Shown: positions 26,017-36,000 of the stretch, piece after piece
Layout: each line of letters begins with the position of its first letter
Numbering within the stretch: the stretch's first letter is position 1
Source: Trematomus loennbergii
Lineage: Eukaryota > Chordata > Actinopteri > Perciformes > Nototheniidae
DNA length: 64,000 nt
Assembly: GCA_012861695.1 (NCBI GenBank)
Contig: JAAOOA010000027.1
Coordinates: 18,009,075-18,073,074, forward strand
Reading direction: 5' to 3'
The notes under the pieces: model-generated
What the model saw: the letters and a program-made list of their open reading frames with translations, nothing else
The model's database searches: none
What the model was told of the DNA's origin: nothing
Translations under genes and position numbers: made by a program

Positions 26017-26663
26017 GAGCTGCTGTAGCGCCTCTGCGCACTCAAAGGCTTCTTAAAGCGACAGTGCATACAAATAAAAGCTCGGTGCTGCATGCATGCA
26101 GTGCACTGCAGAGCCAGCACACATTCCACTACCTCCCAGTGCACACTGGTTTTAATATGGTCCTACCAGTGTACACAGTCTACACGCTATGCTATACTAG
26201 TCAACATGTATTAGGTAAATGGTCCACAGATTGAGTTGAGCATACCTCGTCGTGTGTGCTGGTTAAACTTTGTTCACATTGTGACTTACATAATTGCTGT
26301 CCTCATTATAAGTGGGTAACCCTTAATGTTGCATAATATTAGATTTACATGCTCAGATTTATTTAGAGAATGGTTGCAGGTCTGGGGAGGATACAAGTGA
26401 GTGACTAACAGGAAATATAAAATATTATGATTTGTTGAAATGAGCGGCAGTCGAAATCCTTATCAAGATGTATGAAGGGACCACATATTTCAATATTTTA
26501 ATCTAATTTTAACTATCATAATTGGATGTCAAAACAAAAATATATACTCATCAGTTATTTAATTCATTTTTTTCTCTCTAATTCTCCTTCCATGTTTCCC
26601 ACAGGGGCTCGGTTTAATGTGACTTTATTAACAATGTGTTTATAGCCTATCATGTTATAGTAT
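26017..26663. other. Intergenic, no feature seen
   Basis: AT-rich sequence between the bri3 promoter and the LTR element. No gene or repeat was recognised. Confidence 0.5.
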
Positions 26664-26962
26664 TGTAACGTTCGACATAGGGAGTCGGAAACAGGCTTCA
26701 GTTCTGTGTTAATAACTCCTTTGTTCGCTTACGGTTATAGAATCCAGCTCAGGTTACAGGTTACAGGTTTGTCATTACTCTCTACTCCACTCCCTAACTC
26801 ACACTCCCAGCAGGGTCAACGTCACGACACCCCAGCCCTCCCCCTCTGCTCCCCCAACCACAGGCCCGCACACCGACCAGCATTACTGTGCAGCTCCGTG
26901 ATTGGCAGAGAGACGGGGGACGCTTGAGTGACACACCCAGCACCCTATGCAGGGTCGCTACA
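26664..26962 (-). repeat. 3' LTR of the retrotransposon
   Basis: The left copy on the plus strand, 3' in element orientation. It differs from the other LTR only near 26701-26712, by one C and one T length change as far as I could compare. A G-rich stretch just inside it (complement of 26963-26975) is the likely polypurine tract. Confidence 0.92.
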
Positions 26963-27237
26963 CTACCCCCCTACTACAAAGTTCCTCGCCCACGAGGGAC
27001 ACATAAAAAACTAGAACAAAAACCTGCAACTAAACACTAACCCACAGCAGCGAGAACGTGTAACACATTTTTCTTTAGTTGAACTAGGAAGGTCTGGGTG
27101 GACTACCATCCCTTCCAGTGAGACCAGGGCGCATTCTTGCCCTCTACAGGAACCGAGGGGTCTCACTATAAACTACCACACAAAGTCTCTGAACCGACTC
27201 GGGGGTCGTGTCTGCCTTCTCGGCAGGGGGGCTGGGG

Positions 27238-28746
27238 TCAGGGGGACAGGGGGTGCCGGTTCTGGTCCAGGCGGGGAAAGGGGAAGAAAGTGGGGGGGAA
27301 CTCAGTCACTGACGGGGGGCTGCTGCTCTGCTCGCCGGGGGACCTGGGTGGGGGTGTCGAGGAGGAGGCTGTGGACCCCGGAGTCCCTTGGGCATGTGGA
27401 GAAGTGACTCCTCTATACGGGGCCAACCTGTCTCTGTGGAGCACCACTTTTCTCCCCTTGGGAGGCAGCCGCACCCTGTAGACAACGGGAAACTGTTGCA
27501 TCGGAGCATGGGAACGACCAGGGGGACCCTTACGAGCCATACAAGGGACACAGCGGCGACAGAAGTCTTCGACCTCCCTCCGGCACTGCCCCCAGTAGCA
27601 GCCCTGGCGAAGGCGGCGGAGAGTCTTAGTGACGCCAAAGTGCCCAGAACCTGCCATTCCATGCATGGCCTTGAGTATAGCCTCTTGCAGACCCTTCGGG
27701 ACCACCACCTGCCATCTCTTCTCCCCCGTTGCTGGCTCCTTCCACGCACGCTGTAGTACGCCCTGACACAGACGCAGAGCCTCAAACTGAGACCACAGCC
27801 CCTTGGTTGCTTTGGAGAACACTGCCACTTCCTCCCTCGGTGGCCGCTGCTGCGCCTCGACCCACTGCAGTACAGGCTGTAGGTCTGCGTCCAGCTCTTG
27901 CTGTTGCTTCCACTCTGCCACGTCCACTGTCTGGAGCTCCCAGCAACTGACCTCTTCAACTTGTCGAGCTGCAGCACAGACGGTGACCTCCTCCAGCAGC
28001 TCCTTTTCACGGGTCTCTCTCCTCTCACAGTAGTGGCATCCGCCGGCGGCACAAGGGCGGCGGTTTCCAGGTTCAGTTTTTAGGGTACTCACGGGGTGTG
28101 TAGAGGGTCTCCCAGCAGGTTCAGCAGGGGTGTGGATACGGGCCATCGTTATCACTGGCCCCCCGTGGAAACTCACTGTGCCTGCTTGAAGATCCAGGTG
28201 GCAACCAGACGCCTTCAAAAAGTCCAAGCCCAGAATACACGGGTCCTGTACATCTGCTATCCACACCGGATGATGCACTTTAACTCCCCCCACCGACACA
28301 GTCAGCATGCCCTTTCCTTTCATAGGTGCCAGCTCTCCCGTGACTGTGCGTAGACGCACCGCTGTCGGTTCTACTTGAGTCCCACTGGGCAACACATCTG
28401 CTCTCACCAGGGTTACTGTCGAGCCTGTGTCCACCAGTGCAGTGCAGGGCACCCCTTCCACAGTGACAGAGACATAACAGGAATCCCCACCACCAGCATG
28501 GCCCACCGCGACGACAGGCTCCAAGCCTGTGCTGTCATCTTCTTCAGGAAGGAGTAGAGCCTGGCTCCCCCGGCTGCGCTGTCGGGCTCCTTCCCCGGAT
28601 GTCTGTGTTGGTGGAAATAAGGCTGTGGTTTGGTTGGGGGTTTTTGGGCCTGGCTCCGCATCTTCCCCTTTATGCGGGCCCCACGCCGTTTCCCTGGGCC
28701 CGGTGTGCCTTGGGGCAGTCTCTGGCCAAATGTCCTGGCTGACCAC
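27238..28746 (-). CDS. Retrotransposon pol remnant: protease joined to integrase ends
   Basis: A 502-residue open frame. Domains in order: linker; aspartic protease with DTGS at residues 106-109 and ILGLD near 171; a linker resembling the end of the RNase H/connection region; integrase zinc-binding H362, H369, C396, C399; then directly a C-terminal tail VYRVRLPPKGRKVVLHRDRL near 422-441. The RT, RNase H and DDE core that should lie between are missing, yet the frame stays open across both joins. It overlaps the end of gag by about 77 bases in a different frame, so it is likely expressed by ribosomal frameshift in intact relatives. It cannot supply reverse transcription or integration by itself. 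Confidence 0.85.
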   Translation of the reverse strand: MVSQDIWPETAPRHTGPRETAWGPHKGEDAEPGPKTPNQTTALFPPTQTSGEGARQRSRGSQALLLPEEDDSTGLEPVVAVGHAGGGDSCYVSVTVEGVPCTALVDTGSTVTLVRADVLPSGTQVEPTAVRLRTVTGELAPMKGKGMLTVSVGGVKVHHPVWIADVQDPCILGLDFLKASGCHLDLQAGTVSFHGGPVITMARIHTPAEPAGRPSTHPVSTLKTEPGNRRPCAAGGCHYCERRETREKELLEEVTVCAAARQVEEVSCWELQTVDVAEWKQQQELDADLQPVLQWVEAQQRPPREEVAVFSKATKGLWSQFEALRLCQGVLQRAWKEPATGEKRWQVVVPKGLQEAILKAMHGMAGSGHFGVTKTLRRLRQGCYWGQCRREVEDFCRRCVPCMARKGPPGRSHAPMQQFPVVYRVRLPPKGRKVVLHRDRLAPYRGVTSPHAQGTPGSTASSSTPPPRSPGEQSSSPPSVTEFPPTFFPFPRLDQNRHPLSP

Positions 28747-29635
28747 ACCCCCAGCAGACCCTGATACTTGGCCTGCGTGTTGGCTGCAGAGACACAGCCC
28801 TTATCAGTTCAGTCATTTCAGCAACCCATGCAGGCTTCTCCTCCTCTCTGCAGCTCCTCACCACTGGTGGTCCCGGCCCTTCGCTGCTCCTAGCAGCTAC
28901 ACTCCACACATTCTCTCTCTCCACAGCCATCTCCAATGCCGCCTGCAAGGACTGTGGATGCTGCAGCTGTACCTCGACCCTCAAGTCCGCAGGGAGGAGG
29001 GCCCTGATGAATTGATCCCGTGCCAGCTCACTCTGCACTCCGGGTGGCATGTGTGCATACGCCCGCCGTGCCAGGCTTTCCACGTCGTTAGCCAACGCCC
29101 GCAGCGTCTCTCCAGACTTCCTACAGCGGTTATTTACTTCATTCCGGAGCAGCTCTGGCGGGAAACACTGTCCAAACCGCCTCTTCAAAGCCCCCGCTAA
29201 TGCTTCATAGCTGTGTCGGTCCTCAGGGCTAAGTAGTAGCAGGCATGAAAGAGCCTCGTCTGAGAGGCACAAAGCTAACTGTAGCGCTTTAGTCTCTATT
29301 GACCACCCCCCGGCATGTGCTAGCAGTTCAAATTGGGCTTGGAAAGCCTCCCAGTCTGACCTACCCGAGTATTTGGGTGTTTTCACGGACGCGGTGACTG
29401 CTACTGGTTGCTGGGCACCGCCATTTTGGAGGGGAATGTCAGTGGCGCGAAACGCCGCTGAGGAAGGCGTCATCCCCGCGTCTCTAGCCATCCTCACCGC
29501 CGACTCTCTCAGGCGCTCTATCGCCTCCCATGCACTCTTGAACTCCCTACACATCTCCTTCGACCACCCGCATGCTCCATCCTCCTCTCCGTCACTATTT
29601 TCTTGCTTCACTCCCATCCTGCCGAACTCATCCAT
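28670..29635 (-). CDS. Retrotransposon Gag with CCHC zinc knuckle
   Basis: A 321-residue intact frame starting about 90 bases inside the 5' LTR. The middle (TPKYSGRSDWEAFQAQFELL and following helices) is retrotransposon-gag-like. The C-terminus has one zinc knuckle, CWGCGQPGHLARDC (C-x2-C-x4-H-x4-C). Gag is the structural particle protein of the element. The first Met is taken as the start, and nothing upstream favours another. The intact frame suggests either a young insertion or a family mobilised with a working Gag. Confidence 0.88.
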   Translation of the reverse strand: MDEFGRMGVKQENSDGEEDGACGWSKEMCREFKSAWEAIERLRESAVRMARDAGMTPSSAAFRATDIPLQNGGAQQPVAVTASVKTPKYSGRSDWEAFQAQFELLAHAGGWSIETKALQLALCLSDEALSCLLLLSPEDRHSYEALAGALKRRFGQCFPPELLRNEVNNRCRKSGETLRALANDVESLARRAYAHMPPGVQSELARDQFIRALLPADLRVEVQLQHPQSLQAALEMAVERENVWSVAARSSEGPGPPVVRSCREEEKPAWVAEMTELIRAVSLQPTRRPSIRVCWGCGQPGHLARDCPKAHRAQGNGVGPA

Positions 29636-29710
29636 CTCCGCTAGCTCACCGGCTAACTCTGTGACGCAGTTACGAGCTCCCGTCAGGATAGACGTCCTTC
29701 GTTCGAAAAA

Positions 29711-29727
29711 GTCACTTCTGACACCAA
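29711..29727 (-). promoter_or_regulatory. Primer-binding site, tRNA-Leu-like
   Basis: Directly inside the 5' LTR the minus strand reads TTGGTGTCAGAAGTGAC. TGGTGTCAGAAGTG is complementary to the 3' end (CACTTCTGACACCA) expected of some tRNA-Leu species. The tRNA identity is recalled, not searched. Confidence 0.7.
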
Positions 29728-30026
29728 TGTAACGTTCGACATAGGGAGTCGGAAACAGGCTTCAGTTTGTGTTTAATAACTCCTTTGTTCGCTTACGGTT
29801 ATAGAATCCAGCTCAGGTTACAGGTTACAGGTTTGTCATTACTCTCTACTCCACTCCCTAACTCACACTCCCAGCAGGGTCAACGTCACGACACCCCAGC
29901 CCTCCCCCTCTGCTCCCCCAACCACAGGCCCGCACACCGACCAGCATTACTGTGCAGCTCCGTGATTGGCAGAGAGACGGGGGACGCTTGAGTGACACAC
30001 CCAGCACCCTATGCAGGGTCGCTACA
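29728..30026 (-). repeat. 5' LTR of the retrotransposon
   Basis: The right copy on the plus strand, 5' in element orientation, 299 bases. Ends TG...CA, flanked outside by the GTAT duplication at 30027-30030. Confidence 0.92.
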
Positions 30027-30030
30027 GTAT

Positions 30031-31700
30031 GTTAAGCTGTGGTAAGGTTAAACTCTTTAGGTAGGCTACTTACTATACTTTACACTTTATGATTGTTCAT
30101 ACTTATACTCCAAAACATTTTAAACAGGGGAAATGATGTACTGTTAGTACTCTTCGTGTATTTGACCGCTATAGATATATTTCAGATATTTTAGATACAC
30201 TTATAAATTACTGGTATAAATGCATTGTCAAATGTTCAACCAGTGTGTCTTCTGGGCGTCATTCAGGATGTATATGACTTTCAATCAGTTTGTTGTTGAA
30301 ACTTAAAATCAGTTGCTGCTTAGAGAGTTGTAGTGAGGCAATGCAAAAACACAATGTTCGATAATAATCCTCTTGAAGATCTTTAATTCTTGCAAGCATG
30401 GCTCCTTCTAACAATTGAGCACTAGGGAGTAACATATTTAACAGCTTTCAACAGCATTAAAGAATTACAGCAGAGGGACTTTAAAACAGATGCATGTCGT
30501 AAAAACACAGGTACCCGCTATAAAACACTAAAACGAAACATAAACACTGAAGGGGACTTCCACAAGGGGTTGACCTCATGACCCCAGGTCAGTTTGTTCT
30601 CTTCCCACTAACTTTTATCTTGCTGTTATAAAAAACGTAATCCTCAAATCACTCACCAGTATAAAAAGTATTGATAACTGATAATTGAATGCAGCACTTT
30701 TACTTGTTATTGTACTTATATTGTTGTAATGCTTCTTGTATGAGTAAATTATCTGAATACTTTTTTCACCATTGTAAATTAGGAAATGGCACGCTTGTCC
30801 AATCGGTCAGCCAGTTTTCTTTTCATCCAAAGACTCTACCTTATGATTATCACTCATCAAATACAGTGCATTACTTTTAGGTAACAGTGTATGGCTTTAA
30901 CTTTACTAAACATCAGTGTTTTCACATTTTGAATGATGTTGGTGCATAAATATAACTGCTGCATTAATGTGCTATGTTGTATTTTAGGTTTTAGGTTGTG
31001 CTATCTGTTAAATCCTTTTTAGATAGTTCTACTCAAATGTTTCTGTGAAACCATCATCATTTTAGTTGCATCGCTGTCCAGTTAAAACAATTTTTCTTTT
31101 AAAAGTCAAATCTCCATGAACTAAAAAAACATTCCTGTTTTCAGCTTTGTGATGATGCATTTTCCAGCTGATACATGGTTGTTTTTGAATACATTATTGA
31201 TCTTAAGAAGTAGGAACATTTTCTCAGCATGTAAAGGAAAACTGCATCCTTCTGGTCATCAGAAAAGGTCATCATCCCATTTGGAAAGACATTTTGACTG
31301 GACAGGAAAGGCCTGAAAAAAGTGATCTGCGCAGAGTAACAATAGTTGTCAGACAAATGTAGTGGAGTAAAAAGTACAAAAGTTGCCTTTGAGCTGTAGT
31401 GGAGTAGAAGTATAAAGTTGCAAAACATGGTTAACTCAAGTAAAATAAAGTAAAAGCACATACTAATTGTACTTATGTACAATTAGTATGTACTTACATG
31501 CCAAACATCATTGTTATTTAAGAAAGCTGTCATTAAATAAAAGTTTCTCAGCAACATTTTCTTTATAGTAATGTGCTGGTGGTTACTATGCAATATTCCT
31601 AACTGTAGCTAACAAGTAAACCCAACCTTGGGCTTCAATAATTCATCTGGCGCTGAATAAATTATTGAAATATGTAAATCAATTAGCAGCGACCGTCGGA
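30031..31700. other. Intergenic sequence between LTR element and tecpr1 promoter
   Basis: AT-rich with no gene recognised. AGTGGAGTAAAAAGTAC-type dispersed-repeat wording occurs at about 31360-31455, and a hairpin lies at 31459-31492. Confidence 0.55.
31459..31492. repeat. Short hairpin at the end of a dispersed repeat
   Basis: Fifteen-base arms, ACATACTAATTGTAC and its exact complement, around a TTAT loop. Confidence 0.85.
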
Positions 31701-31719
31701 AAAAAAAAGAGCTGCTCGT

Positions 31720-31922
31720 GTTCCACCAATAGGAGACGGAGATTCACCCCCTGCGGAGTCTCAACCAATCAGAGAAGCACTTCCGCCATTTCCTGTTGTG
31801 GGCTCGGGAGTTGCACGGAGCATTCCTCTGGTCCAGAATGTGAATTAAATGCCCCAGCCGAAATGTGCATGGACCACTTTACTTTGCTCTCCAAAGCTGT
31901 TGCTCATGATGGAGTTGTATAT
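31720..31922 (+). promoter_or_regulatory. tecpr1: tecpr1 promoter and non-coding first exon (candidate)
   Basis: Two CCAAT boxes (31726-31730, 31765-31769) and a CTTCCGCCAT block (31780-31789; ETS/YY1-like) precede a likely first exon that ends at a strong donor, GTAAGT, at 31923. The coding exon begins only at 33087, so an untranslated first exon is expected. The start point is inferred. Confidence 0.55.
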
Positions 31923-33086
31923 GTAAGTAATTTATATTTGTATGAAAGTGTGTGTGTGTTAGCTGCCTGCTGTCTTTAACCTGGAGACTGTAAACAGATT
32001 ATAGCCGACTTTGCGGCATATGACTCCATATCGACTATCTGTGTTATTACGATGCATTGCATGCTTATTTCTCTGTGTTTATTTAACATAAGGGTTTTGG
32101 ATGTGTCCTAGCATGGGCCTCGGAGATGGCAGGTATCGGCTGTTGCACCTGATGTCATGTCGCGTGTGTTGATATTCCCTTGACAACCGCGGATCGGATA
32201 CCAATATACAGGTAACGTTGTGCTGCTGTGTGTGTGTTTGTCTATGTGTTTAACGGTCCACTGCAGACTAAAAGGTACATCAAGTTTATTCTACGAAACT
32301 GAAGTCTTGTAATGTGCTAAATGTACCTTTTTTTTTGCAGCCCATGTATTTCCATGTACTTTAATTTATAATTAAGCTGATTTAGGTTTTATTATGTAAA
32401 TGCTAATTGCATTTTAATAAACCAAATAAAGGCCTGTGTGATTGTATGGATAATCGAGGAATAGTGACTGTCAATACTGAAGCGGATTAGTGTCAGTCGA
32501 TAAAGCAAGCGTCAAGGTAGGAAGAATAACAAGAGGCTTCCTGTCTAATTTTCAGATTAAAAGCCCACTGTCAGGTTTTAGTGCTCAATAGAAAATATAA
32601 AGATATTTCCAGACTGATGTAAAAATAAAATAAAAGTGCTTCCTGGACCAGTTATAATTGTTCGATGGGCAACTTATCGAAGCAGGGTTGTCGGATTGAT
32701 CCCAAGCTCCAAATGTCCACATGTAGTAATGTGCTTGGGCAAGACACTGAACAACAAATTGCTCTTGATAGTTTGCCAGCACCAATATGTGAGTGTGAAT
32801 GGGTGAACCTGAGGTAACAGGGCTTTGGATAAAAGCGCCATATAGCCTAATGCAGTTTATTTACAAATTCAGAAAAAAAGAAAAATGATCTAAAAGTCTA
32901 TATATGCAATTCTTAAAATTATGCAAACTACCATAGCGGGAGTATAACTACTCAAGGATGAATCTAAATGTAAATGTATCCTTTACTCAAGGTTGTGTCT
33001 CTTCAGGATATCATAGGACTGAAGTGTGGTCATAAAATAGATAAATGCAGCTGTGAACGATGTGTGTGTTCTGCTGTCTCCCTCAG
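31923..33086 (+). other. tecpr1: tecpr1 5' UTR intron
   Basis: Runs from the donor at 31923 to the acceptor CCTCAG before 33087. No repeat or exon was recognised. An alternative first-exon donor could be GGTAACG near 32211. Confidence 0.45.
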
Positions 33087-33094
33087 GGGCCATC

Positions 33095-36000
33095 ATGCCC
33101 ATCACCATGCTGTGGGCCGTGGATGTGTACGGCCGGGTGTACAGCCTCTCCACAGCTGGCCAGCGCTGGGAGCGAGCAGACGACATGCTGCTGGAGCTGA
33201 AGCGCGTCACCGCGGGGAAGGGCCGCTGCTGGGGCATCGGCTGCGACCACCACGTTTACCTCAACATGATGCCCAGTGAGACCTCCATCCGCTACCGGGA
33301 GGAGACCTATGAAAACCAGGTGAGGTCAAGCTGTTTGTTGACACACTTACATTGTAGACGCTGTATAGTGTTATTACTGAAGTGCTGTTTCTCTCCTTGT
33401 GTTTCAGAGGTGGAACCCTGTGGATAACTTCACTGACACGCTGCTGCCCACAGACCGCTGGCCGTGGAGCGACGTGACGGGGATGAACCCTCAGCCTCTG
33501 CACAGCTTCCAACTGCCGTCACGCAGCTGGGAGTGGGAGGGGGACTGGTACGTGGACCAGAGCTGCGGGGGGGAGCCCAGCCAGACCGGGGTAAGAAAAT
33601 GCACATACTGTAAACACACAAACAGACTTTCATTATTCTTTGCTTCTTTCTGTAAATGTTTTGCACTTTTATCTGTTCAAAAGTCCTTACAAGACATCAA
33701 CTCTTATTTGACATCTTGTTTGTTTATAGATGTGGTGTTCCTTTTTCTTAATTTCACCTGCTTTATATGAGCTTATTTCTTGTAACCACAATATTACTTA
33801 ATTATATATGAATGTATGAATTTTGATTATACTTGCATCTCTATTTGTTTATGTATGGGCCTAGTGTAATTTGATGTTCCAACATTTTGTATGGCGAAAA
33901 AAGGTTTATTTAAATAATTTAATTTAGAAAGCATAAAAGCTTAACAAAATCATCTTTATAATTTTATTGAATGAAATATAAAACGTCTTATCCTTCTGTG
34001 TGTGTTTCTCTTCAGGGTTGGGAGTATGCAGTCGATTTCCCGGCTAACTTCTCTCCGGACAAGAAGTGGAACTTTGTGTTCGTCGGAGGCGGTGGATCCG
34101 CTACAGGAGATACACAGCACAGGGCTCCTGGGCCAAGGTTTGGACGCTCTTAGTTATATCTGTAAGACTCAGGAATGATGTGATAAAAAAACACAATTAG
34201 TTAATCATGGCGAATTTACAATAATCGTGAAAATTGTCTTAAATTGTCTTAAATTGTTGATTTAAGAAATGTACTTAATAAGAATTTTCTTTCACTAAGG
34301 ATGTTCTCTAGAAAATAAATTTGACCTATCTGTGACATGCCATACTAATAGTTTCTTAACTAAATGTATGTAGGGATTCCAGTATGTTTTGGTACCATTT
34401 CAAGAGTTATCTCAGTAATATTACAAAGTACAATTATTTTAGCTAGGATTCTCGTGACAGTTTCACATGTGTAGTTAGATTTTGTGAACTATCTGTGTTA
34501 AAAAGGTTGAGTGTACTGCATGTACGACTGAATATTTCAAACAAAGCCACCATGTTTCTGCAGATCCCCCTGGACAACCCCAGGAAGCCCCCCCTGCCGC
34601 TCTGTGACATCAGCTGTGGTGGCTGGGAGTTAAGCGACCAGTCTGGAAAGTATCCCTACCTCTGGGGTGTTTCCCAACAAGGAGAGGTCAGTCATGTGAC
34701 TTCACATTTTCTTTTTCATATAAAAGGAATAGTTTGGATGTGTTATAGTAGTTTGGCATGAGGTGCCTCTCCATTGTTTTAAATACAGTAAGGGGATTGG
34801 CATTATTTACACTCTGCTGTTTTTCACAGTAGTGTATATTTTGTATCTTTGTACTACCATTGAAAACTTTATTCATACAGACTTATATGAGATCAAATAA
34901 TGCACATGTATCTCAGTCACACAATACAACAGCAGGGTGATGTTAGTGCATTTCACTTATCTTTTTTGGCCACAAGAGGGCGGCATGACTTAATATAATG
35001 TACCTCTTCAAACATAAAGTTATTGAGCTATTTAACTTTACTTTCCCCTGCAGGTGTGGTTCAGGGAGGGCATCCACCCTCGGGTGCCGGAGGGCTCCAG
35101 CTGGGAGGAGATAGAAGTGCCCAAGGAGGTGGCTCAGTTATCGGCGGGCCCCGGGGACCTGCTGTGGGTCGTTCTGTGGGACGGGAACCTGCTGGTCCGT
35201 AATGGCCTCAGCCTGGACTGCCCGACTGGTCCGTATTGACTGTAGTAAACTTAGCCACCCCATTCTTCTGTCATCTTTGCCCACATTTCTTTGGATTATC
35301 ATATAAATTGTCAATTTCAACACCACATCCAATTTCTTCAGTATATGATTTATATTTTTAAATATTTACTGTACATAAATAAATCTAGGAAGTGGAAGAA
35401 AAGGTGTGAAATTATTGTAAACTTGTTTAAGTCTCTTAAGTTGTTCCATTATGTTTTCATGTGGGAACTAAAGAACATAGGCCAGACCTACAGTAAACTT
35501 CCCTACAAAGAATATCACTCATTTACTTATTTTACATTTCTCAATTCAAATATGGTGGTTTAAGTTTTAAAGTAATTTGAAAAAAGATGCTATTGAATAG
35601 AACTTTTGCTTTAGAGGACAAAGACTTAAATAAAACAGCTTGCTAAGATAAGGTTTGCCTTTGTGCTGTGTCAGTGAACATCAATCTTTTTCCTCTCAGG
35701 CACATCATGGGTGGAGGTTGAATCCCCAACGAAGGAAATCGAAGCGCTGCATGTGTCTGTTGGAGTGAGCGTGGTCTGGGTGGTCACTAAAGACTATAAG
35801 GTGAATCCGTACTCCTCCTATATGTAACACTCTTAATATCTGTTGTTTATGTGGTGTTAAGTAACACATATCTATGTGTTTACGTGTGCAAGGTGTGGTT
35901 CAGGCGCGGCGTGAACTCTCACAACCCCTGTGGCTCCGGCTGGATCAGCATCGGAGGGGAGATGATGGTGGTAGATGTGGGACTCAATGACCAGGTAAAA

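Larger units (their letters stand above)
26664..30026 (-). mobile_element. Ty3/gypsy-type LTR retrotransposon, internally deleted
   Basis: A 3363-bp element read on the minus strand. Seen: two 299-bp LTRs, nearly identical, each starting TG and ending CA on the plus strand. A perfect 4-bp target duplication, GTAT, lies at 26660-26663 and 30027-30030. A primer-binding site follows the 5' LTR. The coding part has a gag frame with a CCHC knuckle and a pol frame with an aspartic protease DTGS. Pol then passes to the integrase zinc-binding region and to a C-terminal integrase-like tail. Reverse transcriptase, RNase H and the integrase catalytic core are absent. Near-identical LTRs imply a recent insertion. 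The Ty3/gypsy assignment rests on domain style and the knuckle. Mobility would need enzymes from another copy. Confidence 0.9.

Noticed and set aside
28529..29200. 223-residue plus-strand frame
   Set aside because: Antisense to the retrotransposon gag, which has a clear zinc knuckle on the minus strand.
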